Below are positions 44,571-56,709 of a DNA stretch of 64,000 nt, piece by piece. The position numbers and the translations under genes are program-made. Location: NCBI GenBank assembly GCA_003290165.1, contig QNQO01009191.1:1-64000 (forward strand), written 5' to 3'. This DNA comes from Berberis thunbergii. Lineage: Eukaryota > Streptophyta > Magnoliopsida > Ranunculales > Berberidaceae. The notes beneath the pieces are model-generated. The model saw only the letters and a list, made by a program, of their open reading frames with translations. It ran no database searches and had not been told where the DNA came from. The number at the start of each line of letters is the position of its first letter. Positions within the stretch are counted from its first letter, which is position 1.

Positions 44571-45905
44571 TTACCCCTCCATCCATGGGACCTTCGTCTT
44601 CCTTGAGGGTAACAAAGTAAGTAGGCTCATTCCTCTTTACTCCTTTAGAAAGTTGGAGAGCGAACACCATTCTTTCCTTACTTATTTCCCATACCATGGG
44701 CACAACACAAGATTGCCCCTTCTCCATGATGCACATGGTGTTGTCATATGGGACCAGGAAAGGCTTCACCACATCCAAGAAATCTATACCCAAATAGAAC
44801 TTGTGATCATCAATTGGAGCAATAGTTATGTCGACTTTACCTCGCCATTGTCCAAGCCGAATATCGGTGCCACGAGCTACTCCTTCAATTGGGAGACTTT
44901 TAGCATTGACTCCCTTGATATATCCTTTCTCCTTAGTATATGATAGGCTAATTTCTTCAGCAAGGTCTTTGGCCATGTAGACTGTGTCAGCTCCGGTATC
45001 CACCATGGCTTTCAGAGTCTTGTTCCCAATCTCGGTCTCCACGTACATCCCTCCACGTGGTTGTTCCTCGACCTTAGCTTGAATGACACTTAGGAGATTT
45101 ATTGAGGCGATCCTCCTTTCCTCTTTTGTTTTTTCCTCCATGACAAGCGCGACAAGTTTCCCTCGGTTGGAACACTCGAATGCCCGATGGGGTCCACTAC
45201 ATAAGAAACAAGATATCTTCTTGGGTGATCCATCTCTTTTCTCCTTCCCCTTGTCTTTGGATTTCTTGTGCTCCTTGGAGGACTTCTCTTTGTCTCTCCC
45301 GCCTTTTCCATCATTACTCGGCTTTTTCCCTTGCCCCTTGGATGAGTCATTTCTCTTGAACTCAATTAAGGACTGGCCACAGCCATAGCTGTTGCAAGGT
45401 CTTGCACACCTCGCCTCTTCAACTCTAACTTGGCCCAACCTGTTAGGCCATCAAGGAAGCTAAACAAAGCATCATTTTCTCCCATGTCAGTAATCTCCAA
45501 GAGAACCTCCGAGAACTCCTTCACATACTCCCTTATGTGACCTTCCTTATGTTGAAGGCGGCGAAGCTTGACCCTAGCTTCGTTTTCGACATCCTCCGAG
45601 TTAAATTGTCTCTTGAATTCCTTCATGAATTCTTCCCAAATGTCGATGGTGCACAATCCCTTCTTGACATCATTGGACCTTCTGCGCCACCAAACTATAG
45701 CAACATCATTTAAATATAAGGAGACACTACGTACATTTTTCGTTTCATCCCTTATGCCAACCGCATCAAAGTAGGGTTTATGTTCCACAAGAAGTTGTCG
45801 ATCTCCCTTGCACTCCTTGCGCCACCATAGGCTTTAGGTTTGGGAGCTTCGACTCTGTGAGTGATTGTCCCTGGTGTAGCCCTACCATTGGCTACCACAA
45901 CCATA
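44503..45905 (-). pseudogene. Chromovirus gag and protease, 5' truncated
   Basis: In reverse the gag core appears first (45788-45366) with YLNDVAIVWWRRRSNDVKKG, IDIWEEFMKEFKRQF and LHHKEGHI-like LRRLQHKEGHIREYVKEFSE. Next comes a Lys-rich linker and the zinc knuckle CFLCSGPHRAFEC, one residue short of the CX2CX4HX4C norm. Protease follows with AMVDTGADTVYMAKDLAEE. A frameshift near 45400 splits gag. The gag N-terminus, leader and 5' LTR are missing: the sequence stops where CACTA 3 begins at 45912. Confidence 0.9.
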
Positions 45906-45944
45906 TACACACACTATACCAAAAGGCCTGATTAGCTACACAGA

Positions 45945-46125
45945 GGTGGCCACGGCTCTAAACCGTTGGTGTATTTGCCACGGCCAAAAATTGTGGCTAT
46001 AATGGCCAACGGCTTAAAACCGTGGCTAAAAAAAGGCTTGGCCACGGTTCTAAATCGTTGGTGTGTTTGCCACGGCTAAAAACCGTGGCTATAGTGCCCA
46101 ACGGCTTAAAACCGTTGCTACATTG
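45945..46125 (+). repeat. CACTA 3 left subterminal repeats
   Basis: Units such as gccacggctctaaaccgttgg and gccaacggcttaaaaccgtg lie in tandem with short spacers, as in CACTA 2. Confidence 0.9.
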
Positions 46126-46464
46126 CACTTGTGTTGCACGTGAATGTGTGGAGAAGTCGATTTGATTTCTCGGCGAAAAAAATTTGGGTTCCCACTCCAT
46201 CTCCCCCCAACTCTCGCAAGCGGGAGGGCGAAAGTCATTCCTCGCGTTTTTGGCTCACGATTTCATCTCCTCCCTGAAACACAACTCTCCCTTACACAAA
46301 CACAACGCAGCTCTCCCACCTCACTTCTCCTTTCGCCGTCACCTCGCCTCACCTTTCGCCGTCACCTCTCCTCGCCTGATTTCTATCGCTCTTCTCTCAC
46401 CATCACCTCTCCTCTCGCCATCACCTCGCCTCGCCTGATTTCTATGCACCAGAGCATAGTGTTT

Positions 46465-46548
46465 GTATTTGATGATTTTGTTAAATCTTTGATGTGTTTT
46501 ATCTTCTGATCTAGGGTTTTGGAGGTTTGGGGTTTACTGATCTACTAA
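46465..46548 (+). repeat. Internal leader shared with CACTA 2
   Basis: Near-identical to the reverse complement of 33327-33432. The match ends at ctactaagttggg. The next splice-like acceptor, gcttcag, opens the carboxypeptidase exon. Confidence 0.85.
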
Positions 46549-46562
46549 GTTGGGTGCTTCAG

Positions 46563-46660
46563 GAGTTGGGATTGGAAACTTTGAAGAAGTTGGTCCATTG
46601 GATACTGATTTGAAAGCCAGAAATTCAACTTGGTTGCAAAAAGCTGATCTCTTGTTTGTG
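46563..46660 (+). pseudogene. Captured serine carboxypeptidase-like exon
   Basis: The exon reads GVGIGNFEEVGPLDTDLKAR and NSTWLQKADLLFV, with a ttcag acceptor before it and gtaagt after it. This is the conserved segment of plant serine carboxypeptidase-like proteins (SCPL50/51 type) that lies before the DNPVGTGYS stretch. The catalytic Ser, Asp and His are not included. Confidence 0.88.
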
Positions 46661-46669
46661 GTAAGTGTA

Positions 46670-47795
46670 TTCAATTTACTGATTCTCTACTTTTTTGTTT
46701 CCCCTTCACGGTGGGTGTGTTTGTGTTGATTTGTTATATTTTGTGGTGTTTATTTGTGTTTCAAGTGTACCCATGCTTATATTTGTTGGATTTGAGATGG
46801 GTTTTTTTGAAAATAGAGATCTGGGTATTGAAAAATAGTTTAGATGAAGTCAATTGTCTATGCAAGCAATCAATGTCTGTGTGTGTATGTGATCTTCACC
46901 GTGACATTGGTATGTATTTCTTTTGATCTAATGGACTCAGTTCTGAAGGAAGTTGAAGTCAATGAAGTATGTAGCTGCTTTGAATCATTTTGCTATTTCA
47001 ATCTTGATTTGGGAATTTTGATGGATGTTGATTCGATATTGAAGTTGGTTTTAGATAAGAATCAAGAATAATATTAGAAAGTCGTTTGATGAAATGGCCG
47101 AGGACAAGTCAGTCTGAATGAAATAGGATAACTGAATATAAATAAGATTAATAGGAACAAATTACAGTAGTTCCCTTCGGAGCTTTCTTACCTGTGCACT
47201 CAATATCTGTTTGTGTCTATAATCTTCATTGTGGCATTGGTATATGTTTTTTCTGATCTATAGACTCTGTTTTGATAATCACTAAAGTATGGAACTGCTC
47301 TGAATCACTTTGCCAAATCTTGATTTGGGAAACTCGATAGAAATGATTTGATGTTGAAGTTGGTTTTGAATAAAAAGAATCGAGAATGACATTAGGAAGG
47401 TGTTTCATGAAATGGGTCTAGGAATAATATCAGTGTGACAAATGAAAGGAGATCACATAAACTTCGAAGTGTATCCTGAATAAAATAGAATAATAGAAAT
47501 ATGATTAATGTGAACAAATTATGGTAGTTCCCTTAGGAGTTCTGCTTTGAATTGGTAAATCTCTTACAAACTGCATTCCCTTTCTTTTTTCAGTCGTTTC
47601 TTATTGATCTTAGGAAAATGCATTTACCATTTAGGAAGATCCATTTGTCTCTTTGAAGTTCACAAACACATGAAAGGTATGGTATTTGAACAATTTGATG
47701 GTCACAGCTGACACATTTGTGATAAATTTGAAATTTATTTTCTAGGTACCATAGAATTGACACTTCTGCAAAGTTATCTAACATCGTTATTCACA
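46670..47795 (+). other. No gene recognised (inside CACTA 3)
   Basis: AT-rich spacer or intron. A partial internal duplication is seen: the stretch around 46865-47070 (gtgtgtatgtgatcttcacc; gttgaagttggttttag) recurs in changed form at about 47210-47365. Confidence 0.45.
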
Positions 47796-47798
47796 GAT

Positions 47799-47875
47799 AT
47801 GGACTTTGGGGACTGGTTTAAGACAGTTATTAGCCTAAAGAAAGTGAAGGGAGGTGAAGCAAAACAAATTAAGGT
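47799..47875 (+). pseudogene. Possible captured IQD-family N-terminal exon
   Basis: The block reads DMDFGDWFKTVISLKKVKGG and EAKQIK before a gtaaac donor. W-F-K-x-x-I-x-x-K-K near an N-terminus is typical for plant IQ67-domain proteins. The match is short, so the call is weak. Confidence 0.35.
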
Positions 47876-47879
47876 AAAC

Positions 47880-48346
47880 AGATATTTGAATGGTTTTATG
47901 TTACACTACTGATTTACCCTTTTGATGCATAGTTTTTTGGCAATCAGCTTTAGATCTAAGCTTTCCAGTCTGGTTTTGCACAAAATTGTTGCACTGCATG
48001 CTCAAGAATAAAAAGGAATTATTTTTAAGAAGTTGAAACATTTTAACGAGTTAATTTTGTTTTGAGAGAATCAAGCATTTTAATGACACATTCCAATGCC
48101 TTAAAAAAGCTTTAGGATCTCAACATTCCATCATATGCTTAGTTAGTTAAGATGTCTTTTCCATCATATGCAAACTGCCTTGTCATAATAGTTATGCTTG
48201 TTCAATACTTGATGATGATGATGTATGCTAATTCTTATATAACTATAATGCTATATTTGGAATTTGGTGCCTGTTATGTTCACATGAAATTTTTTGGGAA
48301 CCACTTGATTAAGAGTTCAATCTAAATATTTTGTTGTTGTGTTCTA
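47880..48346 (+). other. No gene recognised (inside CACTA 3)
   Basis: AT-rich, probably intronic or spacer sequence. Confidence 0.4.
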
Positions 48347-48347
48347 G

Positions 48348-48681
48348 GTTGTGAAGAACACGAAGGAGTTGAAATGACAGCTAAAGGATATGATCTGTGA
48401 GAAGGGTGATTTATTCAAACATGGTGGATTATTGACAGACAAGGTCTATGCTTTCACCTTTTGAATTTCTCGTGTATGTAATAGTGAAGTACTTCCTGCT
48501 TCATATATACAGAGTACTGCTCTGAAAGGATGAAAATAATTCTAATTTTTAAATCTGAGAGGTTGTTTGCACATATTTTATGCAGGTCAGATTGGGTTTA
48601 CATGGACGGAGGGAAAGGTACTACAAGAAGAAATTCAAAGCAGAAGGCTCGGAGAAAATGGAAATCATTCGCAAAGAAATA
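48348..48681 (+). pseudogene. Captured XRN (5'-3' exoribonuclease) fragment, two exons
   Basis: Exon 48348-48443 reads VVKNTKELK, stop, QLKDMICEKGDLFKHGGLLT and DK. Exon 48586-48681 reads VRLGLHGRRERYYKKKFKAE and KMEIIRKEI before a gtacgt donor. The order matches the linker of plant XRN2/3/4 proteins (ELKxKLKELxREKSDLF, then DKVKLGEPGxKERYYxEKF and IRKDxV). The catalytic N-terminal domain is absent and a TGA stop breaks exon one. Confidence 0.82.
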
Positions 48682-48689
48682 GTACGTCT

Positions 48690-49240
48690 TATTTTAGCAA
48701 CGAATTTCAGATGCTGAACTCAGACATCTCTAAGTAAGTCATTTTTCTTCCTTTTATGGTTATTGTTTTACGCTTTCTTTGAGTCTTGAAAAAAGTGAGT
48801 TTTGCGAAACTCAAACCCCAGATTAAATTGTTATCTTGCATTTCAACTTCTTTCGCGATTCTCAGCTCTCCAATGATCACCAATACGGGAATTTATTGCC
48901 ACTCTTAACTATAGAATCTTCCCAAACTCTTACCTCTCTACAATGCCTAGGTTCGATAAAAACCATATTTATTTATGTCATAATGATTGTTATGAAGATT
49001 TCAGTTTAGACCACATTTCTCTAATGGCAAGAAACCTTTTTTGTTTCTTCTTTGTTCTTTGTTCCTTGAATATTGATTGTTTGGCAAGCTTCATCACACT
49101 TTATATTAAAATTTTCTTCTTCAAAACTGATATACGCATTTGTTTGTGGATAATGTAATTATCAGAATCGGATGCATTTATGTGAATCACAAGTTAAATA
49201 CAGAGTATCCCTTATGCAACATGTTCAAATTGTTCATGTG
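48690..49240 (+). other. No gene recognised (inside CACTA 3)
   Basis: AT-rich spacer with small ORFs that show no family features. Confidence 0.4.
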
Positions 49241-49245
49241 TGCAG

Positions 49246-49386
49246 TTTGTCAAGTAGAAATAAAACCGAACAAGGGAACATCGGTGCATGATGGTTCATC
49301 AAATCCAGGAAAAGCGCGTCCTTAGAATGGCCCATTCTTATGCTCTGACTGTCAAGCGAAAAAAGAAGCCATGGAAGAGAAAAAAC
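49246..49386 (+). pseudogene. Captured Cys-rich exon, family not identified
   Basis: The block reads VCQVEIKPNKGTSVHDGSSN and PGKARP, stop, NGPFLCSDCQAKKEAMEEKK, between a tgtgcag acceptor and a gttagt donor. The C...C...CxxC spacing looks like a zinc-binding fold. A TAG replaces a probable Trp before NGPFLC. I cannot name the parent gene. A further possible exon lies at 49570-49685 (FKEREDALKKIGEALKHKSL). Confidence 0.5.
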
Positions 49387-49689
49387 GTTAGTACAAAAAC
49401 TATATTTTGCCTGATTATTCAGAGTCTGAAATTCAGATCCTTCATAAAGTTATCTGATCTCTCCTTATTTATATTTTTCAGATGCAAGAACAGTAGTGAT
49501 AGTGACTAGCCAAATTACCAGTGCAGCATCACCATGATCGGGCAATGATCTTGCCACTAACAGATTGTTCCAGGTGATGTCCTCTTTTAAGGAAAGAGAG
49601 GATGCTCTAAAAAAGATTGGAGAAGCATTGAAGCACAAATCCCTTCAAACCTCATATCCTCTTGTGTTGCTACTTTGCTCATGATACAG

Positions 49690-51070
49690 GTATATAGGAA
49701 CCCATACTTACAACATGTGCTTAATATGGTTGAATTATCTGTCCTGTGCATTTTTCAGTCAGTTCCATTTAGGTCCTGTGACATGTGTGCGTGTGTACCT
49801 TAAATGCATGCATGCATGCATAATCCAAAAGCTGAAAAGAGTCGAGAGCAACAGCTTTTTGTATATTTTTAAATAGTTCTGTTCTGACATGTTACTTGTT
49901 ATTTAAACGGAACAGGCGTGTTCTGAGAGACAATATCCACCAACTGAAGAGGCCCAAATATTAGATTCTACCATCTCCAATATATAGAGAGATAGAAATG
50001 TGCATGGGAATGGTCAAGAACCAAATAATGGCACTCATACCAACAGAGACCCTTTTAGCCATTCAATTGCACACTTTCCTGTAAATATGTAACTCCAATT
50101 CCAGTAACTGAACTTACTCTGTTTCTTCTGTAAAAATTTTCACATTCTAATAGTAGCTTGATATCATTAACTATTTGCTAAGTTTCATGTAAGTGACATA
50201 TCGATGCCTGTTATAGCTTAATTACATGGATCGAGTCTTTATAATTTCCTTGATTTCTACATGATATTTTAGTAATTTTCATTGTTCGATTACTGAAACT
50301 TACACCTTCAAGCTAGCTTTGCATCTTAAAACACTAATGCCTCATTTCCTGAATTAGCCATTTCAAACACTAAATTCACTCTACCTTTTCATTGTTAAAC
50401 TGACATGTGACATTGATAGTGTATTCATTAGAAATGGTAATTGAAGTTTAACCTTGTGTTTTCTCTTGAACAGAAGTTTGAGGCTTTGGTCTACAGACAA
50501 TGATAATTACATTTTCATTGAATAAAGTTTGATTATGAATAGGAAGAAATATGAAATATAAAAGAGAAAAAACCAAAAGGGAAAAGAAAAACAGAATTGT
50601 CGCACAGTGGTGCGTATTGTTTCTCATCAGCTTGAATCCAAAATTTTCCTTGTCAAATATGTGTTAATTCAGAACAGAATGGTTATATGGTATCTCTTTG
50701 GATATTCCTAAATCTACTATTTTGCAAAAGTTGTCTGATTGCAAAATATCAAAGTCAATACTTGTAGAAGGTCTTTGTCGAGTGTTAGCCAAGGACTTCA
50801 CCAGGAAACAAAATTTGAAAAAAAAATTCTTCAACTATATGCAGTCTACTTTTTTTTCACTAATATATATGCAGTCTACTTAAAAGGTAATATATCTTTT
50901 ATACAGAGTATAGTAATATGCCAATTTGTCTTTGCACCTACTATAAACATTTCTCTCTTTGGAAGTTACTCACACTTGGCATTCTTTGATGAACATTATG
51001 TGCAACTGTTTTTAGTTTTAGAGAACGTAACTAAAAACATTGATATATTATAGGGAGAATTTTGAGACTC
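49690..51070 (+). other. No gene recognised (inside CACTA 3)
   Basis: AT-rich spacer. A gcatgcatgcatgcat run is at 49805. The unit atgcagtctactt occurs twice (50839 and 50869). Confidence 0.4.
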
Positions 51071-51074
51071 TTGA

Positions 51075-51340
51075 GATAACAAGTGAGAATTTTGTAGTAC
51101 TTACGCATGATCCAAATTCGAATGAACCGCAAACTGCAACAGAAGTACTAAGCAAAACCATCCCCATGGATCCAGCATTGCTGCATGTTTCACTCTCATC
51201 TTCATCAGAGCCAATAATTTTTTTGTGTTGAACAAATGGTTCTTGCAACACATCAAGACCTCCATTTTCAATAGCCTTATTGATAGCCATATCTACTGAT
51301 TGCTGCTTCTCTTTACCTCCTTTTGCAGGTATTATGAGAA
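51075..51340 (-). pseudogene. Captured ERD6-like sugar transporter first exon (antisense)
   Basis: On the minus strand the frame reads AINKAIENGGLDVLQEPFVQ, KKIIGSDEDESETCSNAGSM and GMVLLSTSVAVCGSFEFGSC. Plant ERD6-like vacuolar monosaccharide transporters have this N-terminus: an acidic LQEPF tail followed by the first membrane helix with VLLSTxVAVCGSFxFGxCVG. The remaining eleven helices are absent. It is the only recognised cargo in CACTA 3 that runs against the leader. Confidence 0.87.
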
Positions 51341-51399
51341 TGACATGAACAAGAAGATGGAGAAGCAAAAACTGAAGATACTAGGTATTTAAAGAAGAA

Positions 51400-52105
51400 A
51401 GGTGAAAGAGAAGTTGGTATTCATCTCTTCACAAACATTGGTCTAAAACCCATGGTTTTATAGGTGGCGCAACTAGGTGTGATTTTTTTCTTCTCATAAT
51501 TATTTATTTTTCGCCAATAGATATTTTGGTTGGTTTACAGTACTAATAAAATCCATGTGATGGTGCTGGCACTGAGTAGGATCCATACAAGCCCTATGCA
51601 ACTCTGACTTTGTTGAAATTGGAACAGATTCAAATGAAGCAACTGGTACAAATCAAGAACTTTGTTTCTTTCACATAGTATTCAGCCATTTGCTCATCAA
51701 TGTCATTAGAATATCTGCAATCATTGATGGATTCCTTTTTTGCATGATGTTAACGACAATCGTTGAGAGGTAAAAGTTGAGGGGAGTTTGTAAGAATCCT
51801 GATTTTTATTTGAGAGGTAAAAGTTGAGTTTCAGCTTTTCATTTTGCTCTAATGATTGGAGAAGTTGAGGCTTAGGGTTATCTAGTTAAAAATTAATGTT
51901 GAGTTGGAGAGAATGATTTTGTTGACCTAGTTTTCTACTTGAACATCCAGAGTATCTCCAAGCTGGGGTGACTATGTCTCAGTTTTCATTTCAAATACTT
52001 CTAACCATAACCAACAAATGGTAAATTGTGTTTTCTTTTGTGATCATTTCTTTCTTAATCGTTTGGTGATAAGATTGAATCCTGAAACATCTTTTTTGCA
52101 TTTCT
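51400..52105 (+). other. No gene recognised (inside CACTA 3)
   Basis: AT-rich spacer. The short block gaggtaaaagttgag is repeated (51767 and 51812). Confidence 0.4.
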
Positions 52106-52112
52106 TTGTTAG

Positions 52113-52217
52113 GTAAATATGATCAACTTAGAAGAATATGTTTCATTCATTGTTGATGCAACTATGAGAAGTGGGATATCCAGACAAGTTGAAGCTTTAA
52201 AATCAGGATTTAACCAG
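52113..52217 (+). pseudogene. Captured UPL-type HECT ubiquitin ligase exon
   Basis: The exon reads VNMINLEEYVSFIVDATMRS and GISRQVEALKSGFNQ, with a ttgttag acceptor and a gtttgc donor. NLEEYxxxVVDATVxxGIxRQxEAFxxGFNQ is the start of the HECT domain of plant UPL3/UPL4 ligases. The catalytic Cys is far downstream and absent. Confidence 0.88.
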
Positions 52218-52485
52218 GTTTGCTTTTACATACTGTCTCCTTGGCTTGGACTGAAAATTTATTTTTTCTTGTTCCTTGGTATGTATATGATAATCTATTG
52301 ACATGTGTGGATTGCTAGAAATTATGCACTTAATTTCTTGAGCTTCATGATTAAGAATACTTTTTAGTTAGCCCCTCCCCCCAAATAAAAAAATATTAAC
52401 ATGTACTTTTTTCAAGTGTAAGTACTCTTGACATTGACAGATTTACATTTAATTAGTATTTTTATCTGTTTTTGCCCTAAACCCT

Positions 52486-52559
52486 CCAAGACGTACCCTC
52501 AGCAGGCTAGAATCATTCGCAAGAACGGATACATCGTCATCAAGGGCAGACCCTGCAAG
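52486..52559 (+). pseudogene. Captured eIF5A exon
   Basis: The block reads KTYPQQARIIRKNGYIVIKG and RPCK. This is the segment of translation factor eIF5A directly before the hypusine loop (TGKHGHAK), which is missing. It keeps the AAG|GT donor. It changes QAGTIRKNG to QARIIRKNG. Confidence 0.93.
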
Positions 52560-52569
52560 GTTGGTTCTT

Positions 52570-55040
52570 TTGCTATGTTTTGATGTAAATATTGAAAATT
52601 TTGATGTGTTTTTGTATGATTCAGATCAAGATATGTGTTTGGTGTCTCGTTATATTTGATTATCTTTGATGGGTTGTTGTTTGATTGAAGAGAATCAAGA
52701 AAATTCTTTGATCGATAGCTAGGCTTGTTTGGGGTTACCCTTTTGTTCAAGATCTTTCATCATTCATTCATTTGTTAGTAGATTCAACTGTACATAATAT
52801 GCAATTTCATTTCACAATCAGATTACAAATCTGACTTACCAAACTAATGTCTACACCAACATTGATTAGAATAACATGGTTCTTGAATTTTTCTAATGAT
52901 ACCAAACCAATATGAATTGCTGATTTTACTGTAACTAAATTTTTTTCATTTTTACTCAATCTCTAAGTCTGTATTCATTTGAAAATTTTCATTTTCTTTT
53001 CCAATTTCTGAGTCTATGACGAAAAAATCATCTAAACATCTCATTCTCATATCTGTGAGGATGTACACCCTGTTTTTTTGTTGTTTTTATATTACTATGG
53101 AAACTGAGTAATGGTATATTGAGTACATAGTTCGACACAAATATGCATAAACATGCATTTGTGTGTGTATATGGTAGTAACACTTTGAAGCAAGAGTTGC
53201 AAGATTATCATTAATAGGTTTGTCTTCTGGAACTTTTCATCTCCTTGATGTCAGAGCTAGCTAGATTATAGTTTAGATAAATAGGGTTGATTAAATGCGA
53301 CGAGGTATTATTGTTTTCATTTTTGGGTTTGTTTGAGAGAGATGTTTTGATTTCTGGGTTGGTTTGTTTGATGAATTTGATTTGGTTTGTGTAGGTTTCA
53401 GATTATATTTGATAGGAAAAGTGCAATAAAGATGAGTGGGATGTCGGAGAAGGCGTATAATTGGTCGTTTAGTGGGTTTCCAGGGTTATGGTTTTGTATG
53501 GAGTTTTTGGCTCACATGGAGGTATGGGGATTTTTATAAAGGGAAGTCCAAAGTGTTCTCAAAGCTGGTACCATATGCAGTAGCAATAGCAATAACAATA
53601 CAAGTTAAAGTAATGTACTTGCTTGGAATCCAATACCTGCGGCAGGAATGAGTGCAAGCAGTGAAATGCAGCACCCAGATTGCATTCAAAAATCTGCAGA
53701 TCATAACTGCCAGGACAGTGGGTACTCTGCAGTGAAACAGAACGCACTCTGGTTTGTGACCAGCAGCAAGCTCGCATCAGTGCGTCCCTCGCAGCAGCAG
53801 CAGTGCGTCCCTCGCAGCAGCAGCAGCAGCAGCAGTGCGTACCTCGCATCATCAGCAGATCGTCCCTTGCAGTAAGTCCCAAAACCTGCTATTGTTTACA
53901 TTTTTTTTGCAGTTATATTTAGTTTTTCTTTGTTTTGGAAACTCCTTATATTAGATGTATGAATTCCTTATATGGTTCTAGAGACCACCATGTTCATGCT
54001 CTTACATTTAATAATGTTTCTTGCCTTATGTTTTCTATCCTTACATAAATATGACTTACTTACGGTGTCATAATTTTGTGTACTCAGGATCCTTATTTGC
54101 ACAAGGAACTCATATCGGTAGTCTTTAAAAGTGGTCCTATATAACATATTTAGGCCAAAGCATAGGTAAAATTTTTAAATTCAGATGAGGGAAGATCTAA
54201 ATTGTTTCCAGATTATGTTATTCATTGTGCTCACAGTTCCAAATGTTGTGGCTATGGGTTTTGGCAGAAATATTTGGCAAATTTGAAGAAGAAAAGGAAA
54301 AGCTTTTCATCCGTAACGAACAACAAAGTAAGGAGTGGATTCAGTTCACTTGTTCCATTGTCCTAGAAACAAACTATGCTTACATTTTTAACTCAGAAAC
54401 TGATTTTTATTTAGGGAAGAGAGAGAAGGCTATGCTATCTGAACTGGAGAAAGCATGTGCAGATAAAATTGCTGCAGCTGAGGATTCTCTGAAGAAGAAG
54501 AAGCAGGTAAGAGTTGATATATATCAGAACTCTGCATAGAAGTATAGTTGATTTTCTTCCTTCTTTCACCACCAATGTGTAGCTAATTTGATTTTGCTTT
54601 TCTTCCTTCTCTCACAACCAAAACATATGAGATTTGATGCATCGTGAAACAATTTGATACTGTTGAGTTAGGTGAAAAAGGAGATTATATCAGCTATATG
54701 GAATGGATGACATTGTACTAATATCTCTCAATACAAGGCAAGGCTTTAAAACGGGGAGGTGTTCCATCGTGAAACAATTTTATTCTATGGCAGTCTGTAA
54801 AGACATTCCTGTTAGGTGCTCTACTTAAACAATTTTATTCGGTGTCATAATCAGTTGCTTCCACGGTACTGGCCAAGGATTACGGACCAAGAATTGCAGC
54901 AAATATCTGGAGAGTATCCTTTTCTTGTTACTTTTATCATTTTGAAATGATTTGCTATCATCTGTATAAATCTGTTGTTTCTATATGTTTGTTGTTGTCA
55001 GTTATCCAATTATTGCAATCCCTTGACCTTGTATTCTTTC
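52570..55040 (+). other. Spacer with possible exons and a CAG repeat (inside CACTA 3)
   Basis: No family was recognised with confidence. A possible exon near 53397-53560 reads MSGMSEKAYNWSFSGFPG. Another at 54411-54506 reads KREKAMLSELEKACADKIAA and AEDSLKKKKQ, a coiled-coil end before a gtaaga donor. A short inverted duplicate-like stretch gatctgctgat is near 53857. Confidence 0.35.
53794..53836 (+). repeat. Interrupted CAG trinucleotide repeat
   Basis: Runs of cag separated by the unit tgcgtccctcg, for example gcagcagcagcagcagcagc. Translated it gives polyGln or polySer, without gene context. Confidence 0.85.
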
Positions 55041-55046
55041 AAGTTC

Positions 55047-56702
55047 GAATTCCACAATCTTGCCACTGTTTGAGAAGGTTCTGAGTGCCAGTGATGCTGG
55101 TCGAATTGGACGTTTAGTTTTCCCAAAAGCTTGTGCCGAGGTGAGTTTCAAACTACTATTTGCATGGGCTCAGCCAGCATGCTGAAAATTGGTGCTAAAG
55201 AGTTGTACACATCTGTAATCCTAGCTTGATCTCTGCATTTTTCCTTATTTCATGCAAAATACCAATTTATCTTTATCATAATTAAACTTCAACCATACGA
55301 TATATGATTCTAGTGGACTTTTAAGGTATCATCTCTAGGTTAGTGGCACATAAGCATATTCATCATACGATCATTCACACAATTACTTTAAGCTTAATGA
55401 TTCAAATTGCAATGGCTGGTCATGATTGTATCGAGAAAAATCAAATAAATCCCTTTTAATGGCTTAGTTGGTTGTTTATTTAAATTGAACAAGAAACTAC
55501 ATGCAGACATATTTCCCTCATATTTCTCAACCGGAAGGCCTCCCATTAAGGATTCGAGATGTGAAAGGGAAGGATTGGGTGTGTCAGTTCGGATTTTGGC
55601 ATAATAACAACAGTAGGATGTACGTATTAGAGGGTGTAACTCCTTGCATACAGTCCATGCAGTTACAAGCTGGCGATACTGGTATTTTCATGTCCCTTAC
55701 AATTATGAATAATATGGCATATCCTATTTTATGAAAAATAAAAGTACTACGTACATTTGTGGGTCTATGTGGGAGGATGAGTACTTTCATAACCTTTACC
55801 TGGAACAGTTGTAGCTTTGTATCACACTCCTGGCTCCTGATTGATGGTTTAGTCACTCGAATATATCCTCATTGTTTGACATACTATTATTGATTGTGTT
55901 GAGAGAGGTTTTCATTGTATACTGTCATTGGAGAATTGTGTTAATAGTTGATGGTGGGTCAGTTCTGCCCATATAGTAAACTCTCCTTGTTTGCACTTCC
56001 TGTGTTGCTAAATGTGAGGTGGTTATGGAATTTTACTTTTTCTTGAAAAAGTCAGATGAAGAACTCTCCTTGCAGTTGCTGTATTGCTAAATGCGAATCA
56101 TGTTATTATCGTTTTATGGAAGTTATGCATTGTAATTTTGCTGGCTTTTCATTTCTTTTTTTGGTTCTAAATGATATTCTTTGCAGTGACATTCATCAGG
56201 CTAGATCCTGAAGGAAAACTTGTTATGGGGTTTTGAAAAGCATCAAATTGTGTAACTTTGCAGGTAAACATTTCTACTCTTGCCACTTGCTAGTAAAACA
56301 CAATTAGGAAATTAGCATAGTTTCTGTTATCAATCATAGCATGACAAAAATAATTAATTACTATGTAACTTTTCCCTTTTTCAGCCCCTGAAGAGAAGTT
56401 CAGATCCTCACCTAAGTGCCATGTCAGACCATTTGCACTCAGTTGATGGGAATATTAGCTGGCGTAAAACTGACAACAATGGTGGAAGATTGAATGAAGG
56501 ATTGTCACTGCAACCTCTGTTGATTCCCGAGAAGAAAAGAAGCCGTAATATTGGTTCTAAAAGTAAGAGATTGCTCATCGATAGTGAAGACGCCCTGGCG
56601 CTGAGACTGACATGGGAAGAGGCTTAGGGTTTGCTTCGCCCACCTCCAAGTGGCCAACCTAGCATAGTCATGATTGAGGACTACGAATTTGAAGAGTACG
56701 AA
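55047..56702 (+). pseudogene. Captured VAL/HSI2 B3-domain repressor fragment (four exons)
   Basis: Exons: 55047-55140, 55507-55681, 56187-56263, 56385-56702, all with AG/GT borders. They read [20 protein letters not shown] and [25 protein letters not shown] and [36 protein letters not shown], stop, KASN; and IGSKSKRLLIDSEDALALRL with EEA, stop, GLLRPPPSGQPSIVMIEDYE. This is the B3 DNA-binding domain and the region before the CW zinc finger of VAL1/VAL2 (HSI2), which silence seed genes through RY elements and Polycomb. At least two stops remain. The PHD-like, CW and EAR parts are missing. It is the longest captured piece in CACTA 3. Confidence 0.94.
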
Positions 56703-56709
56703 GTAAGCA

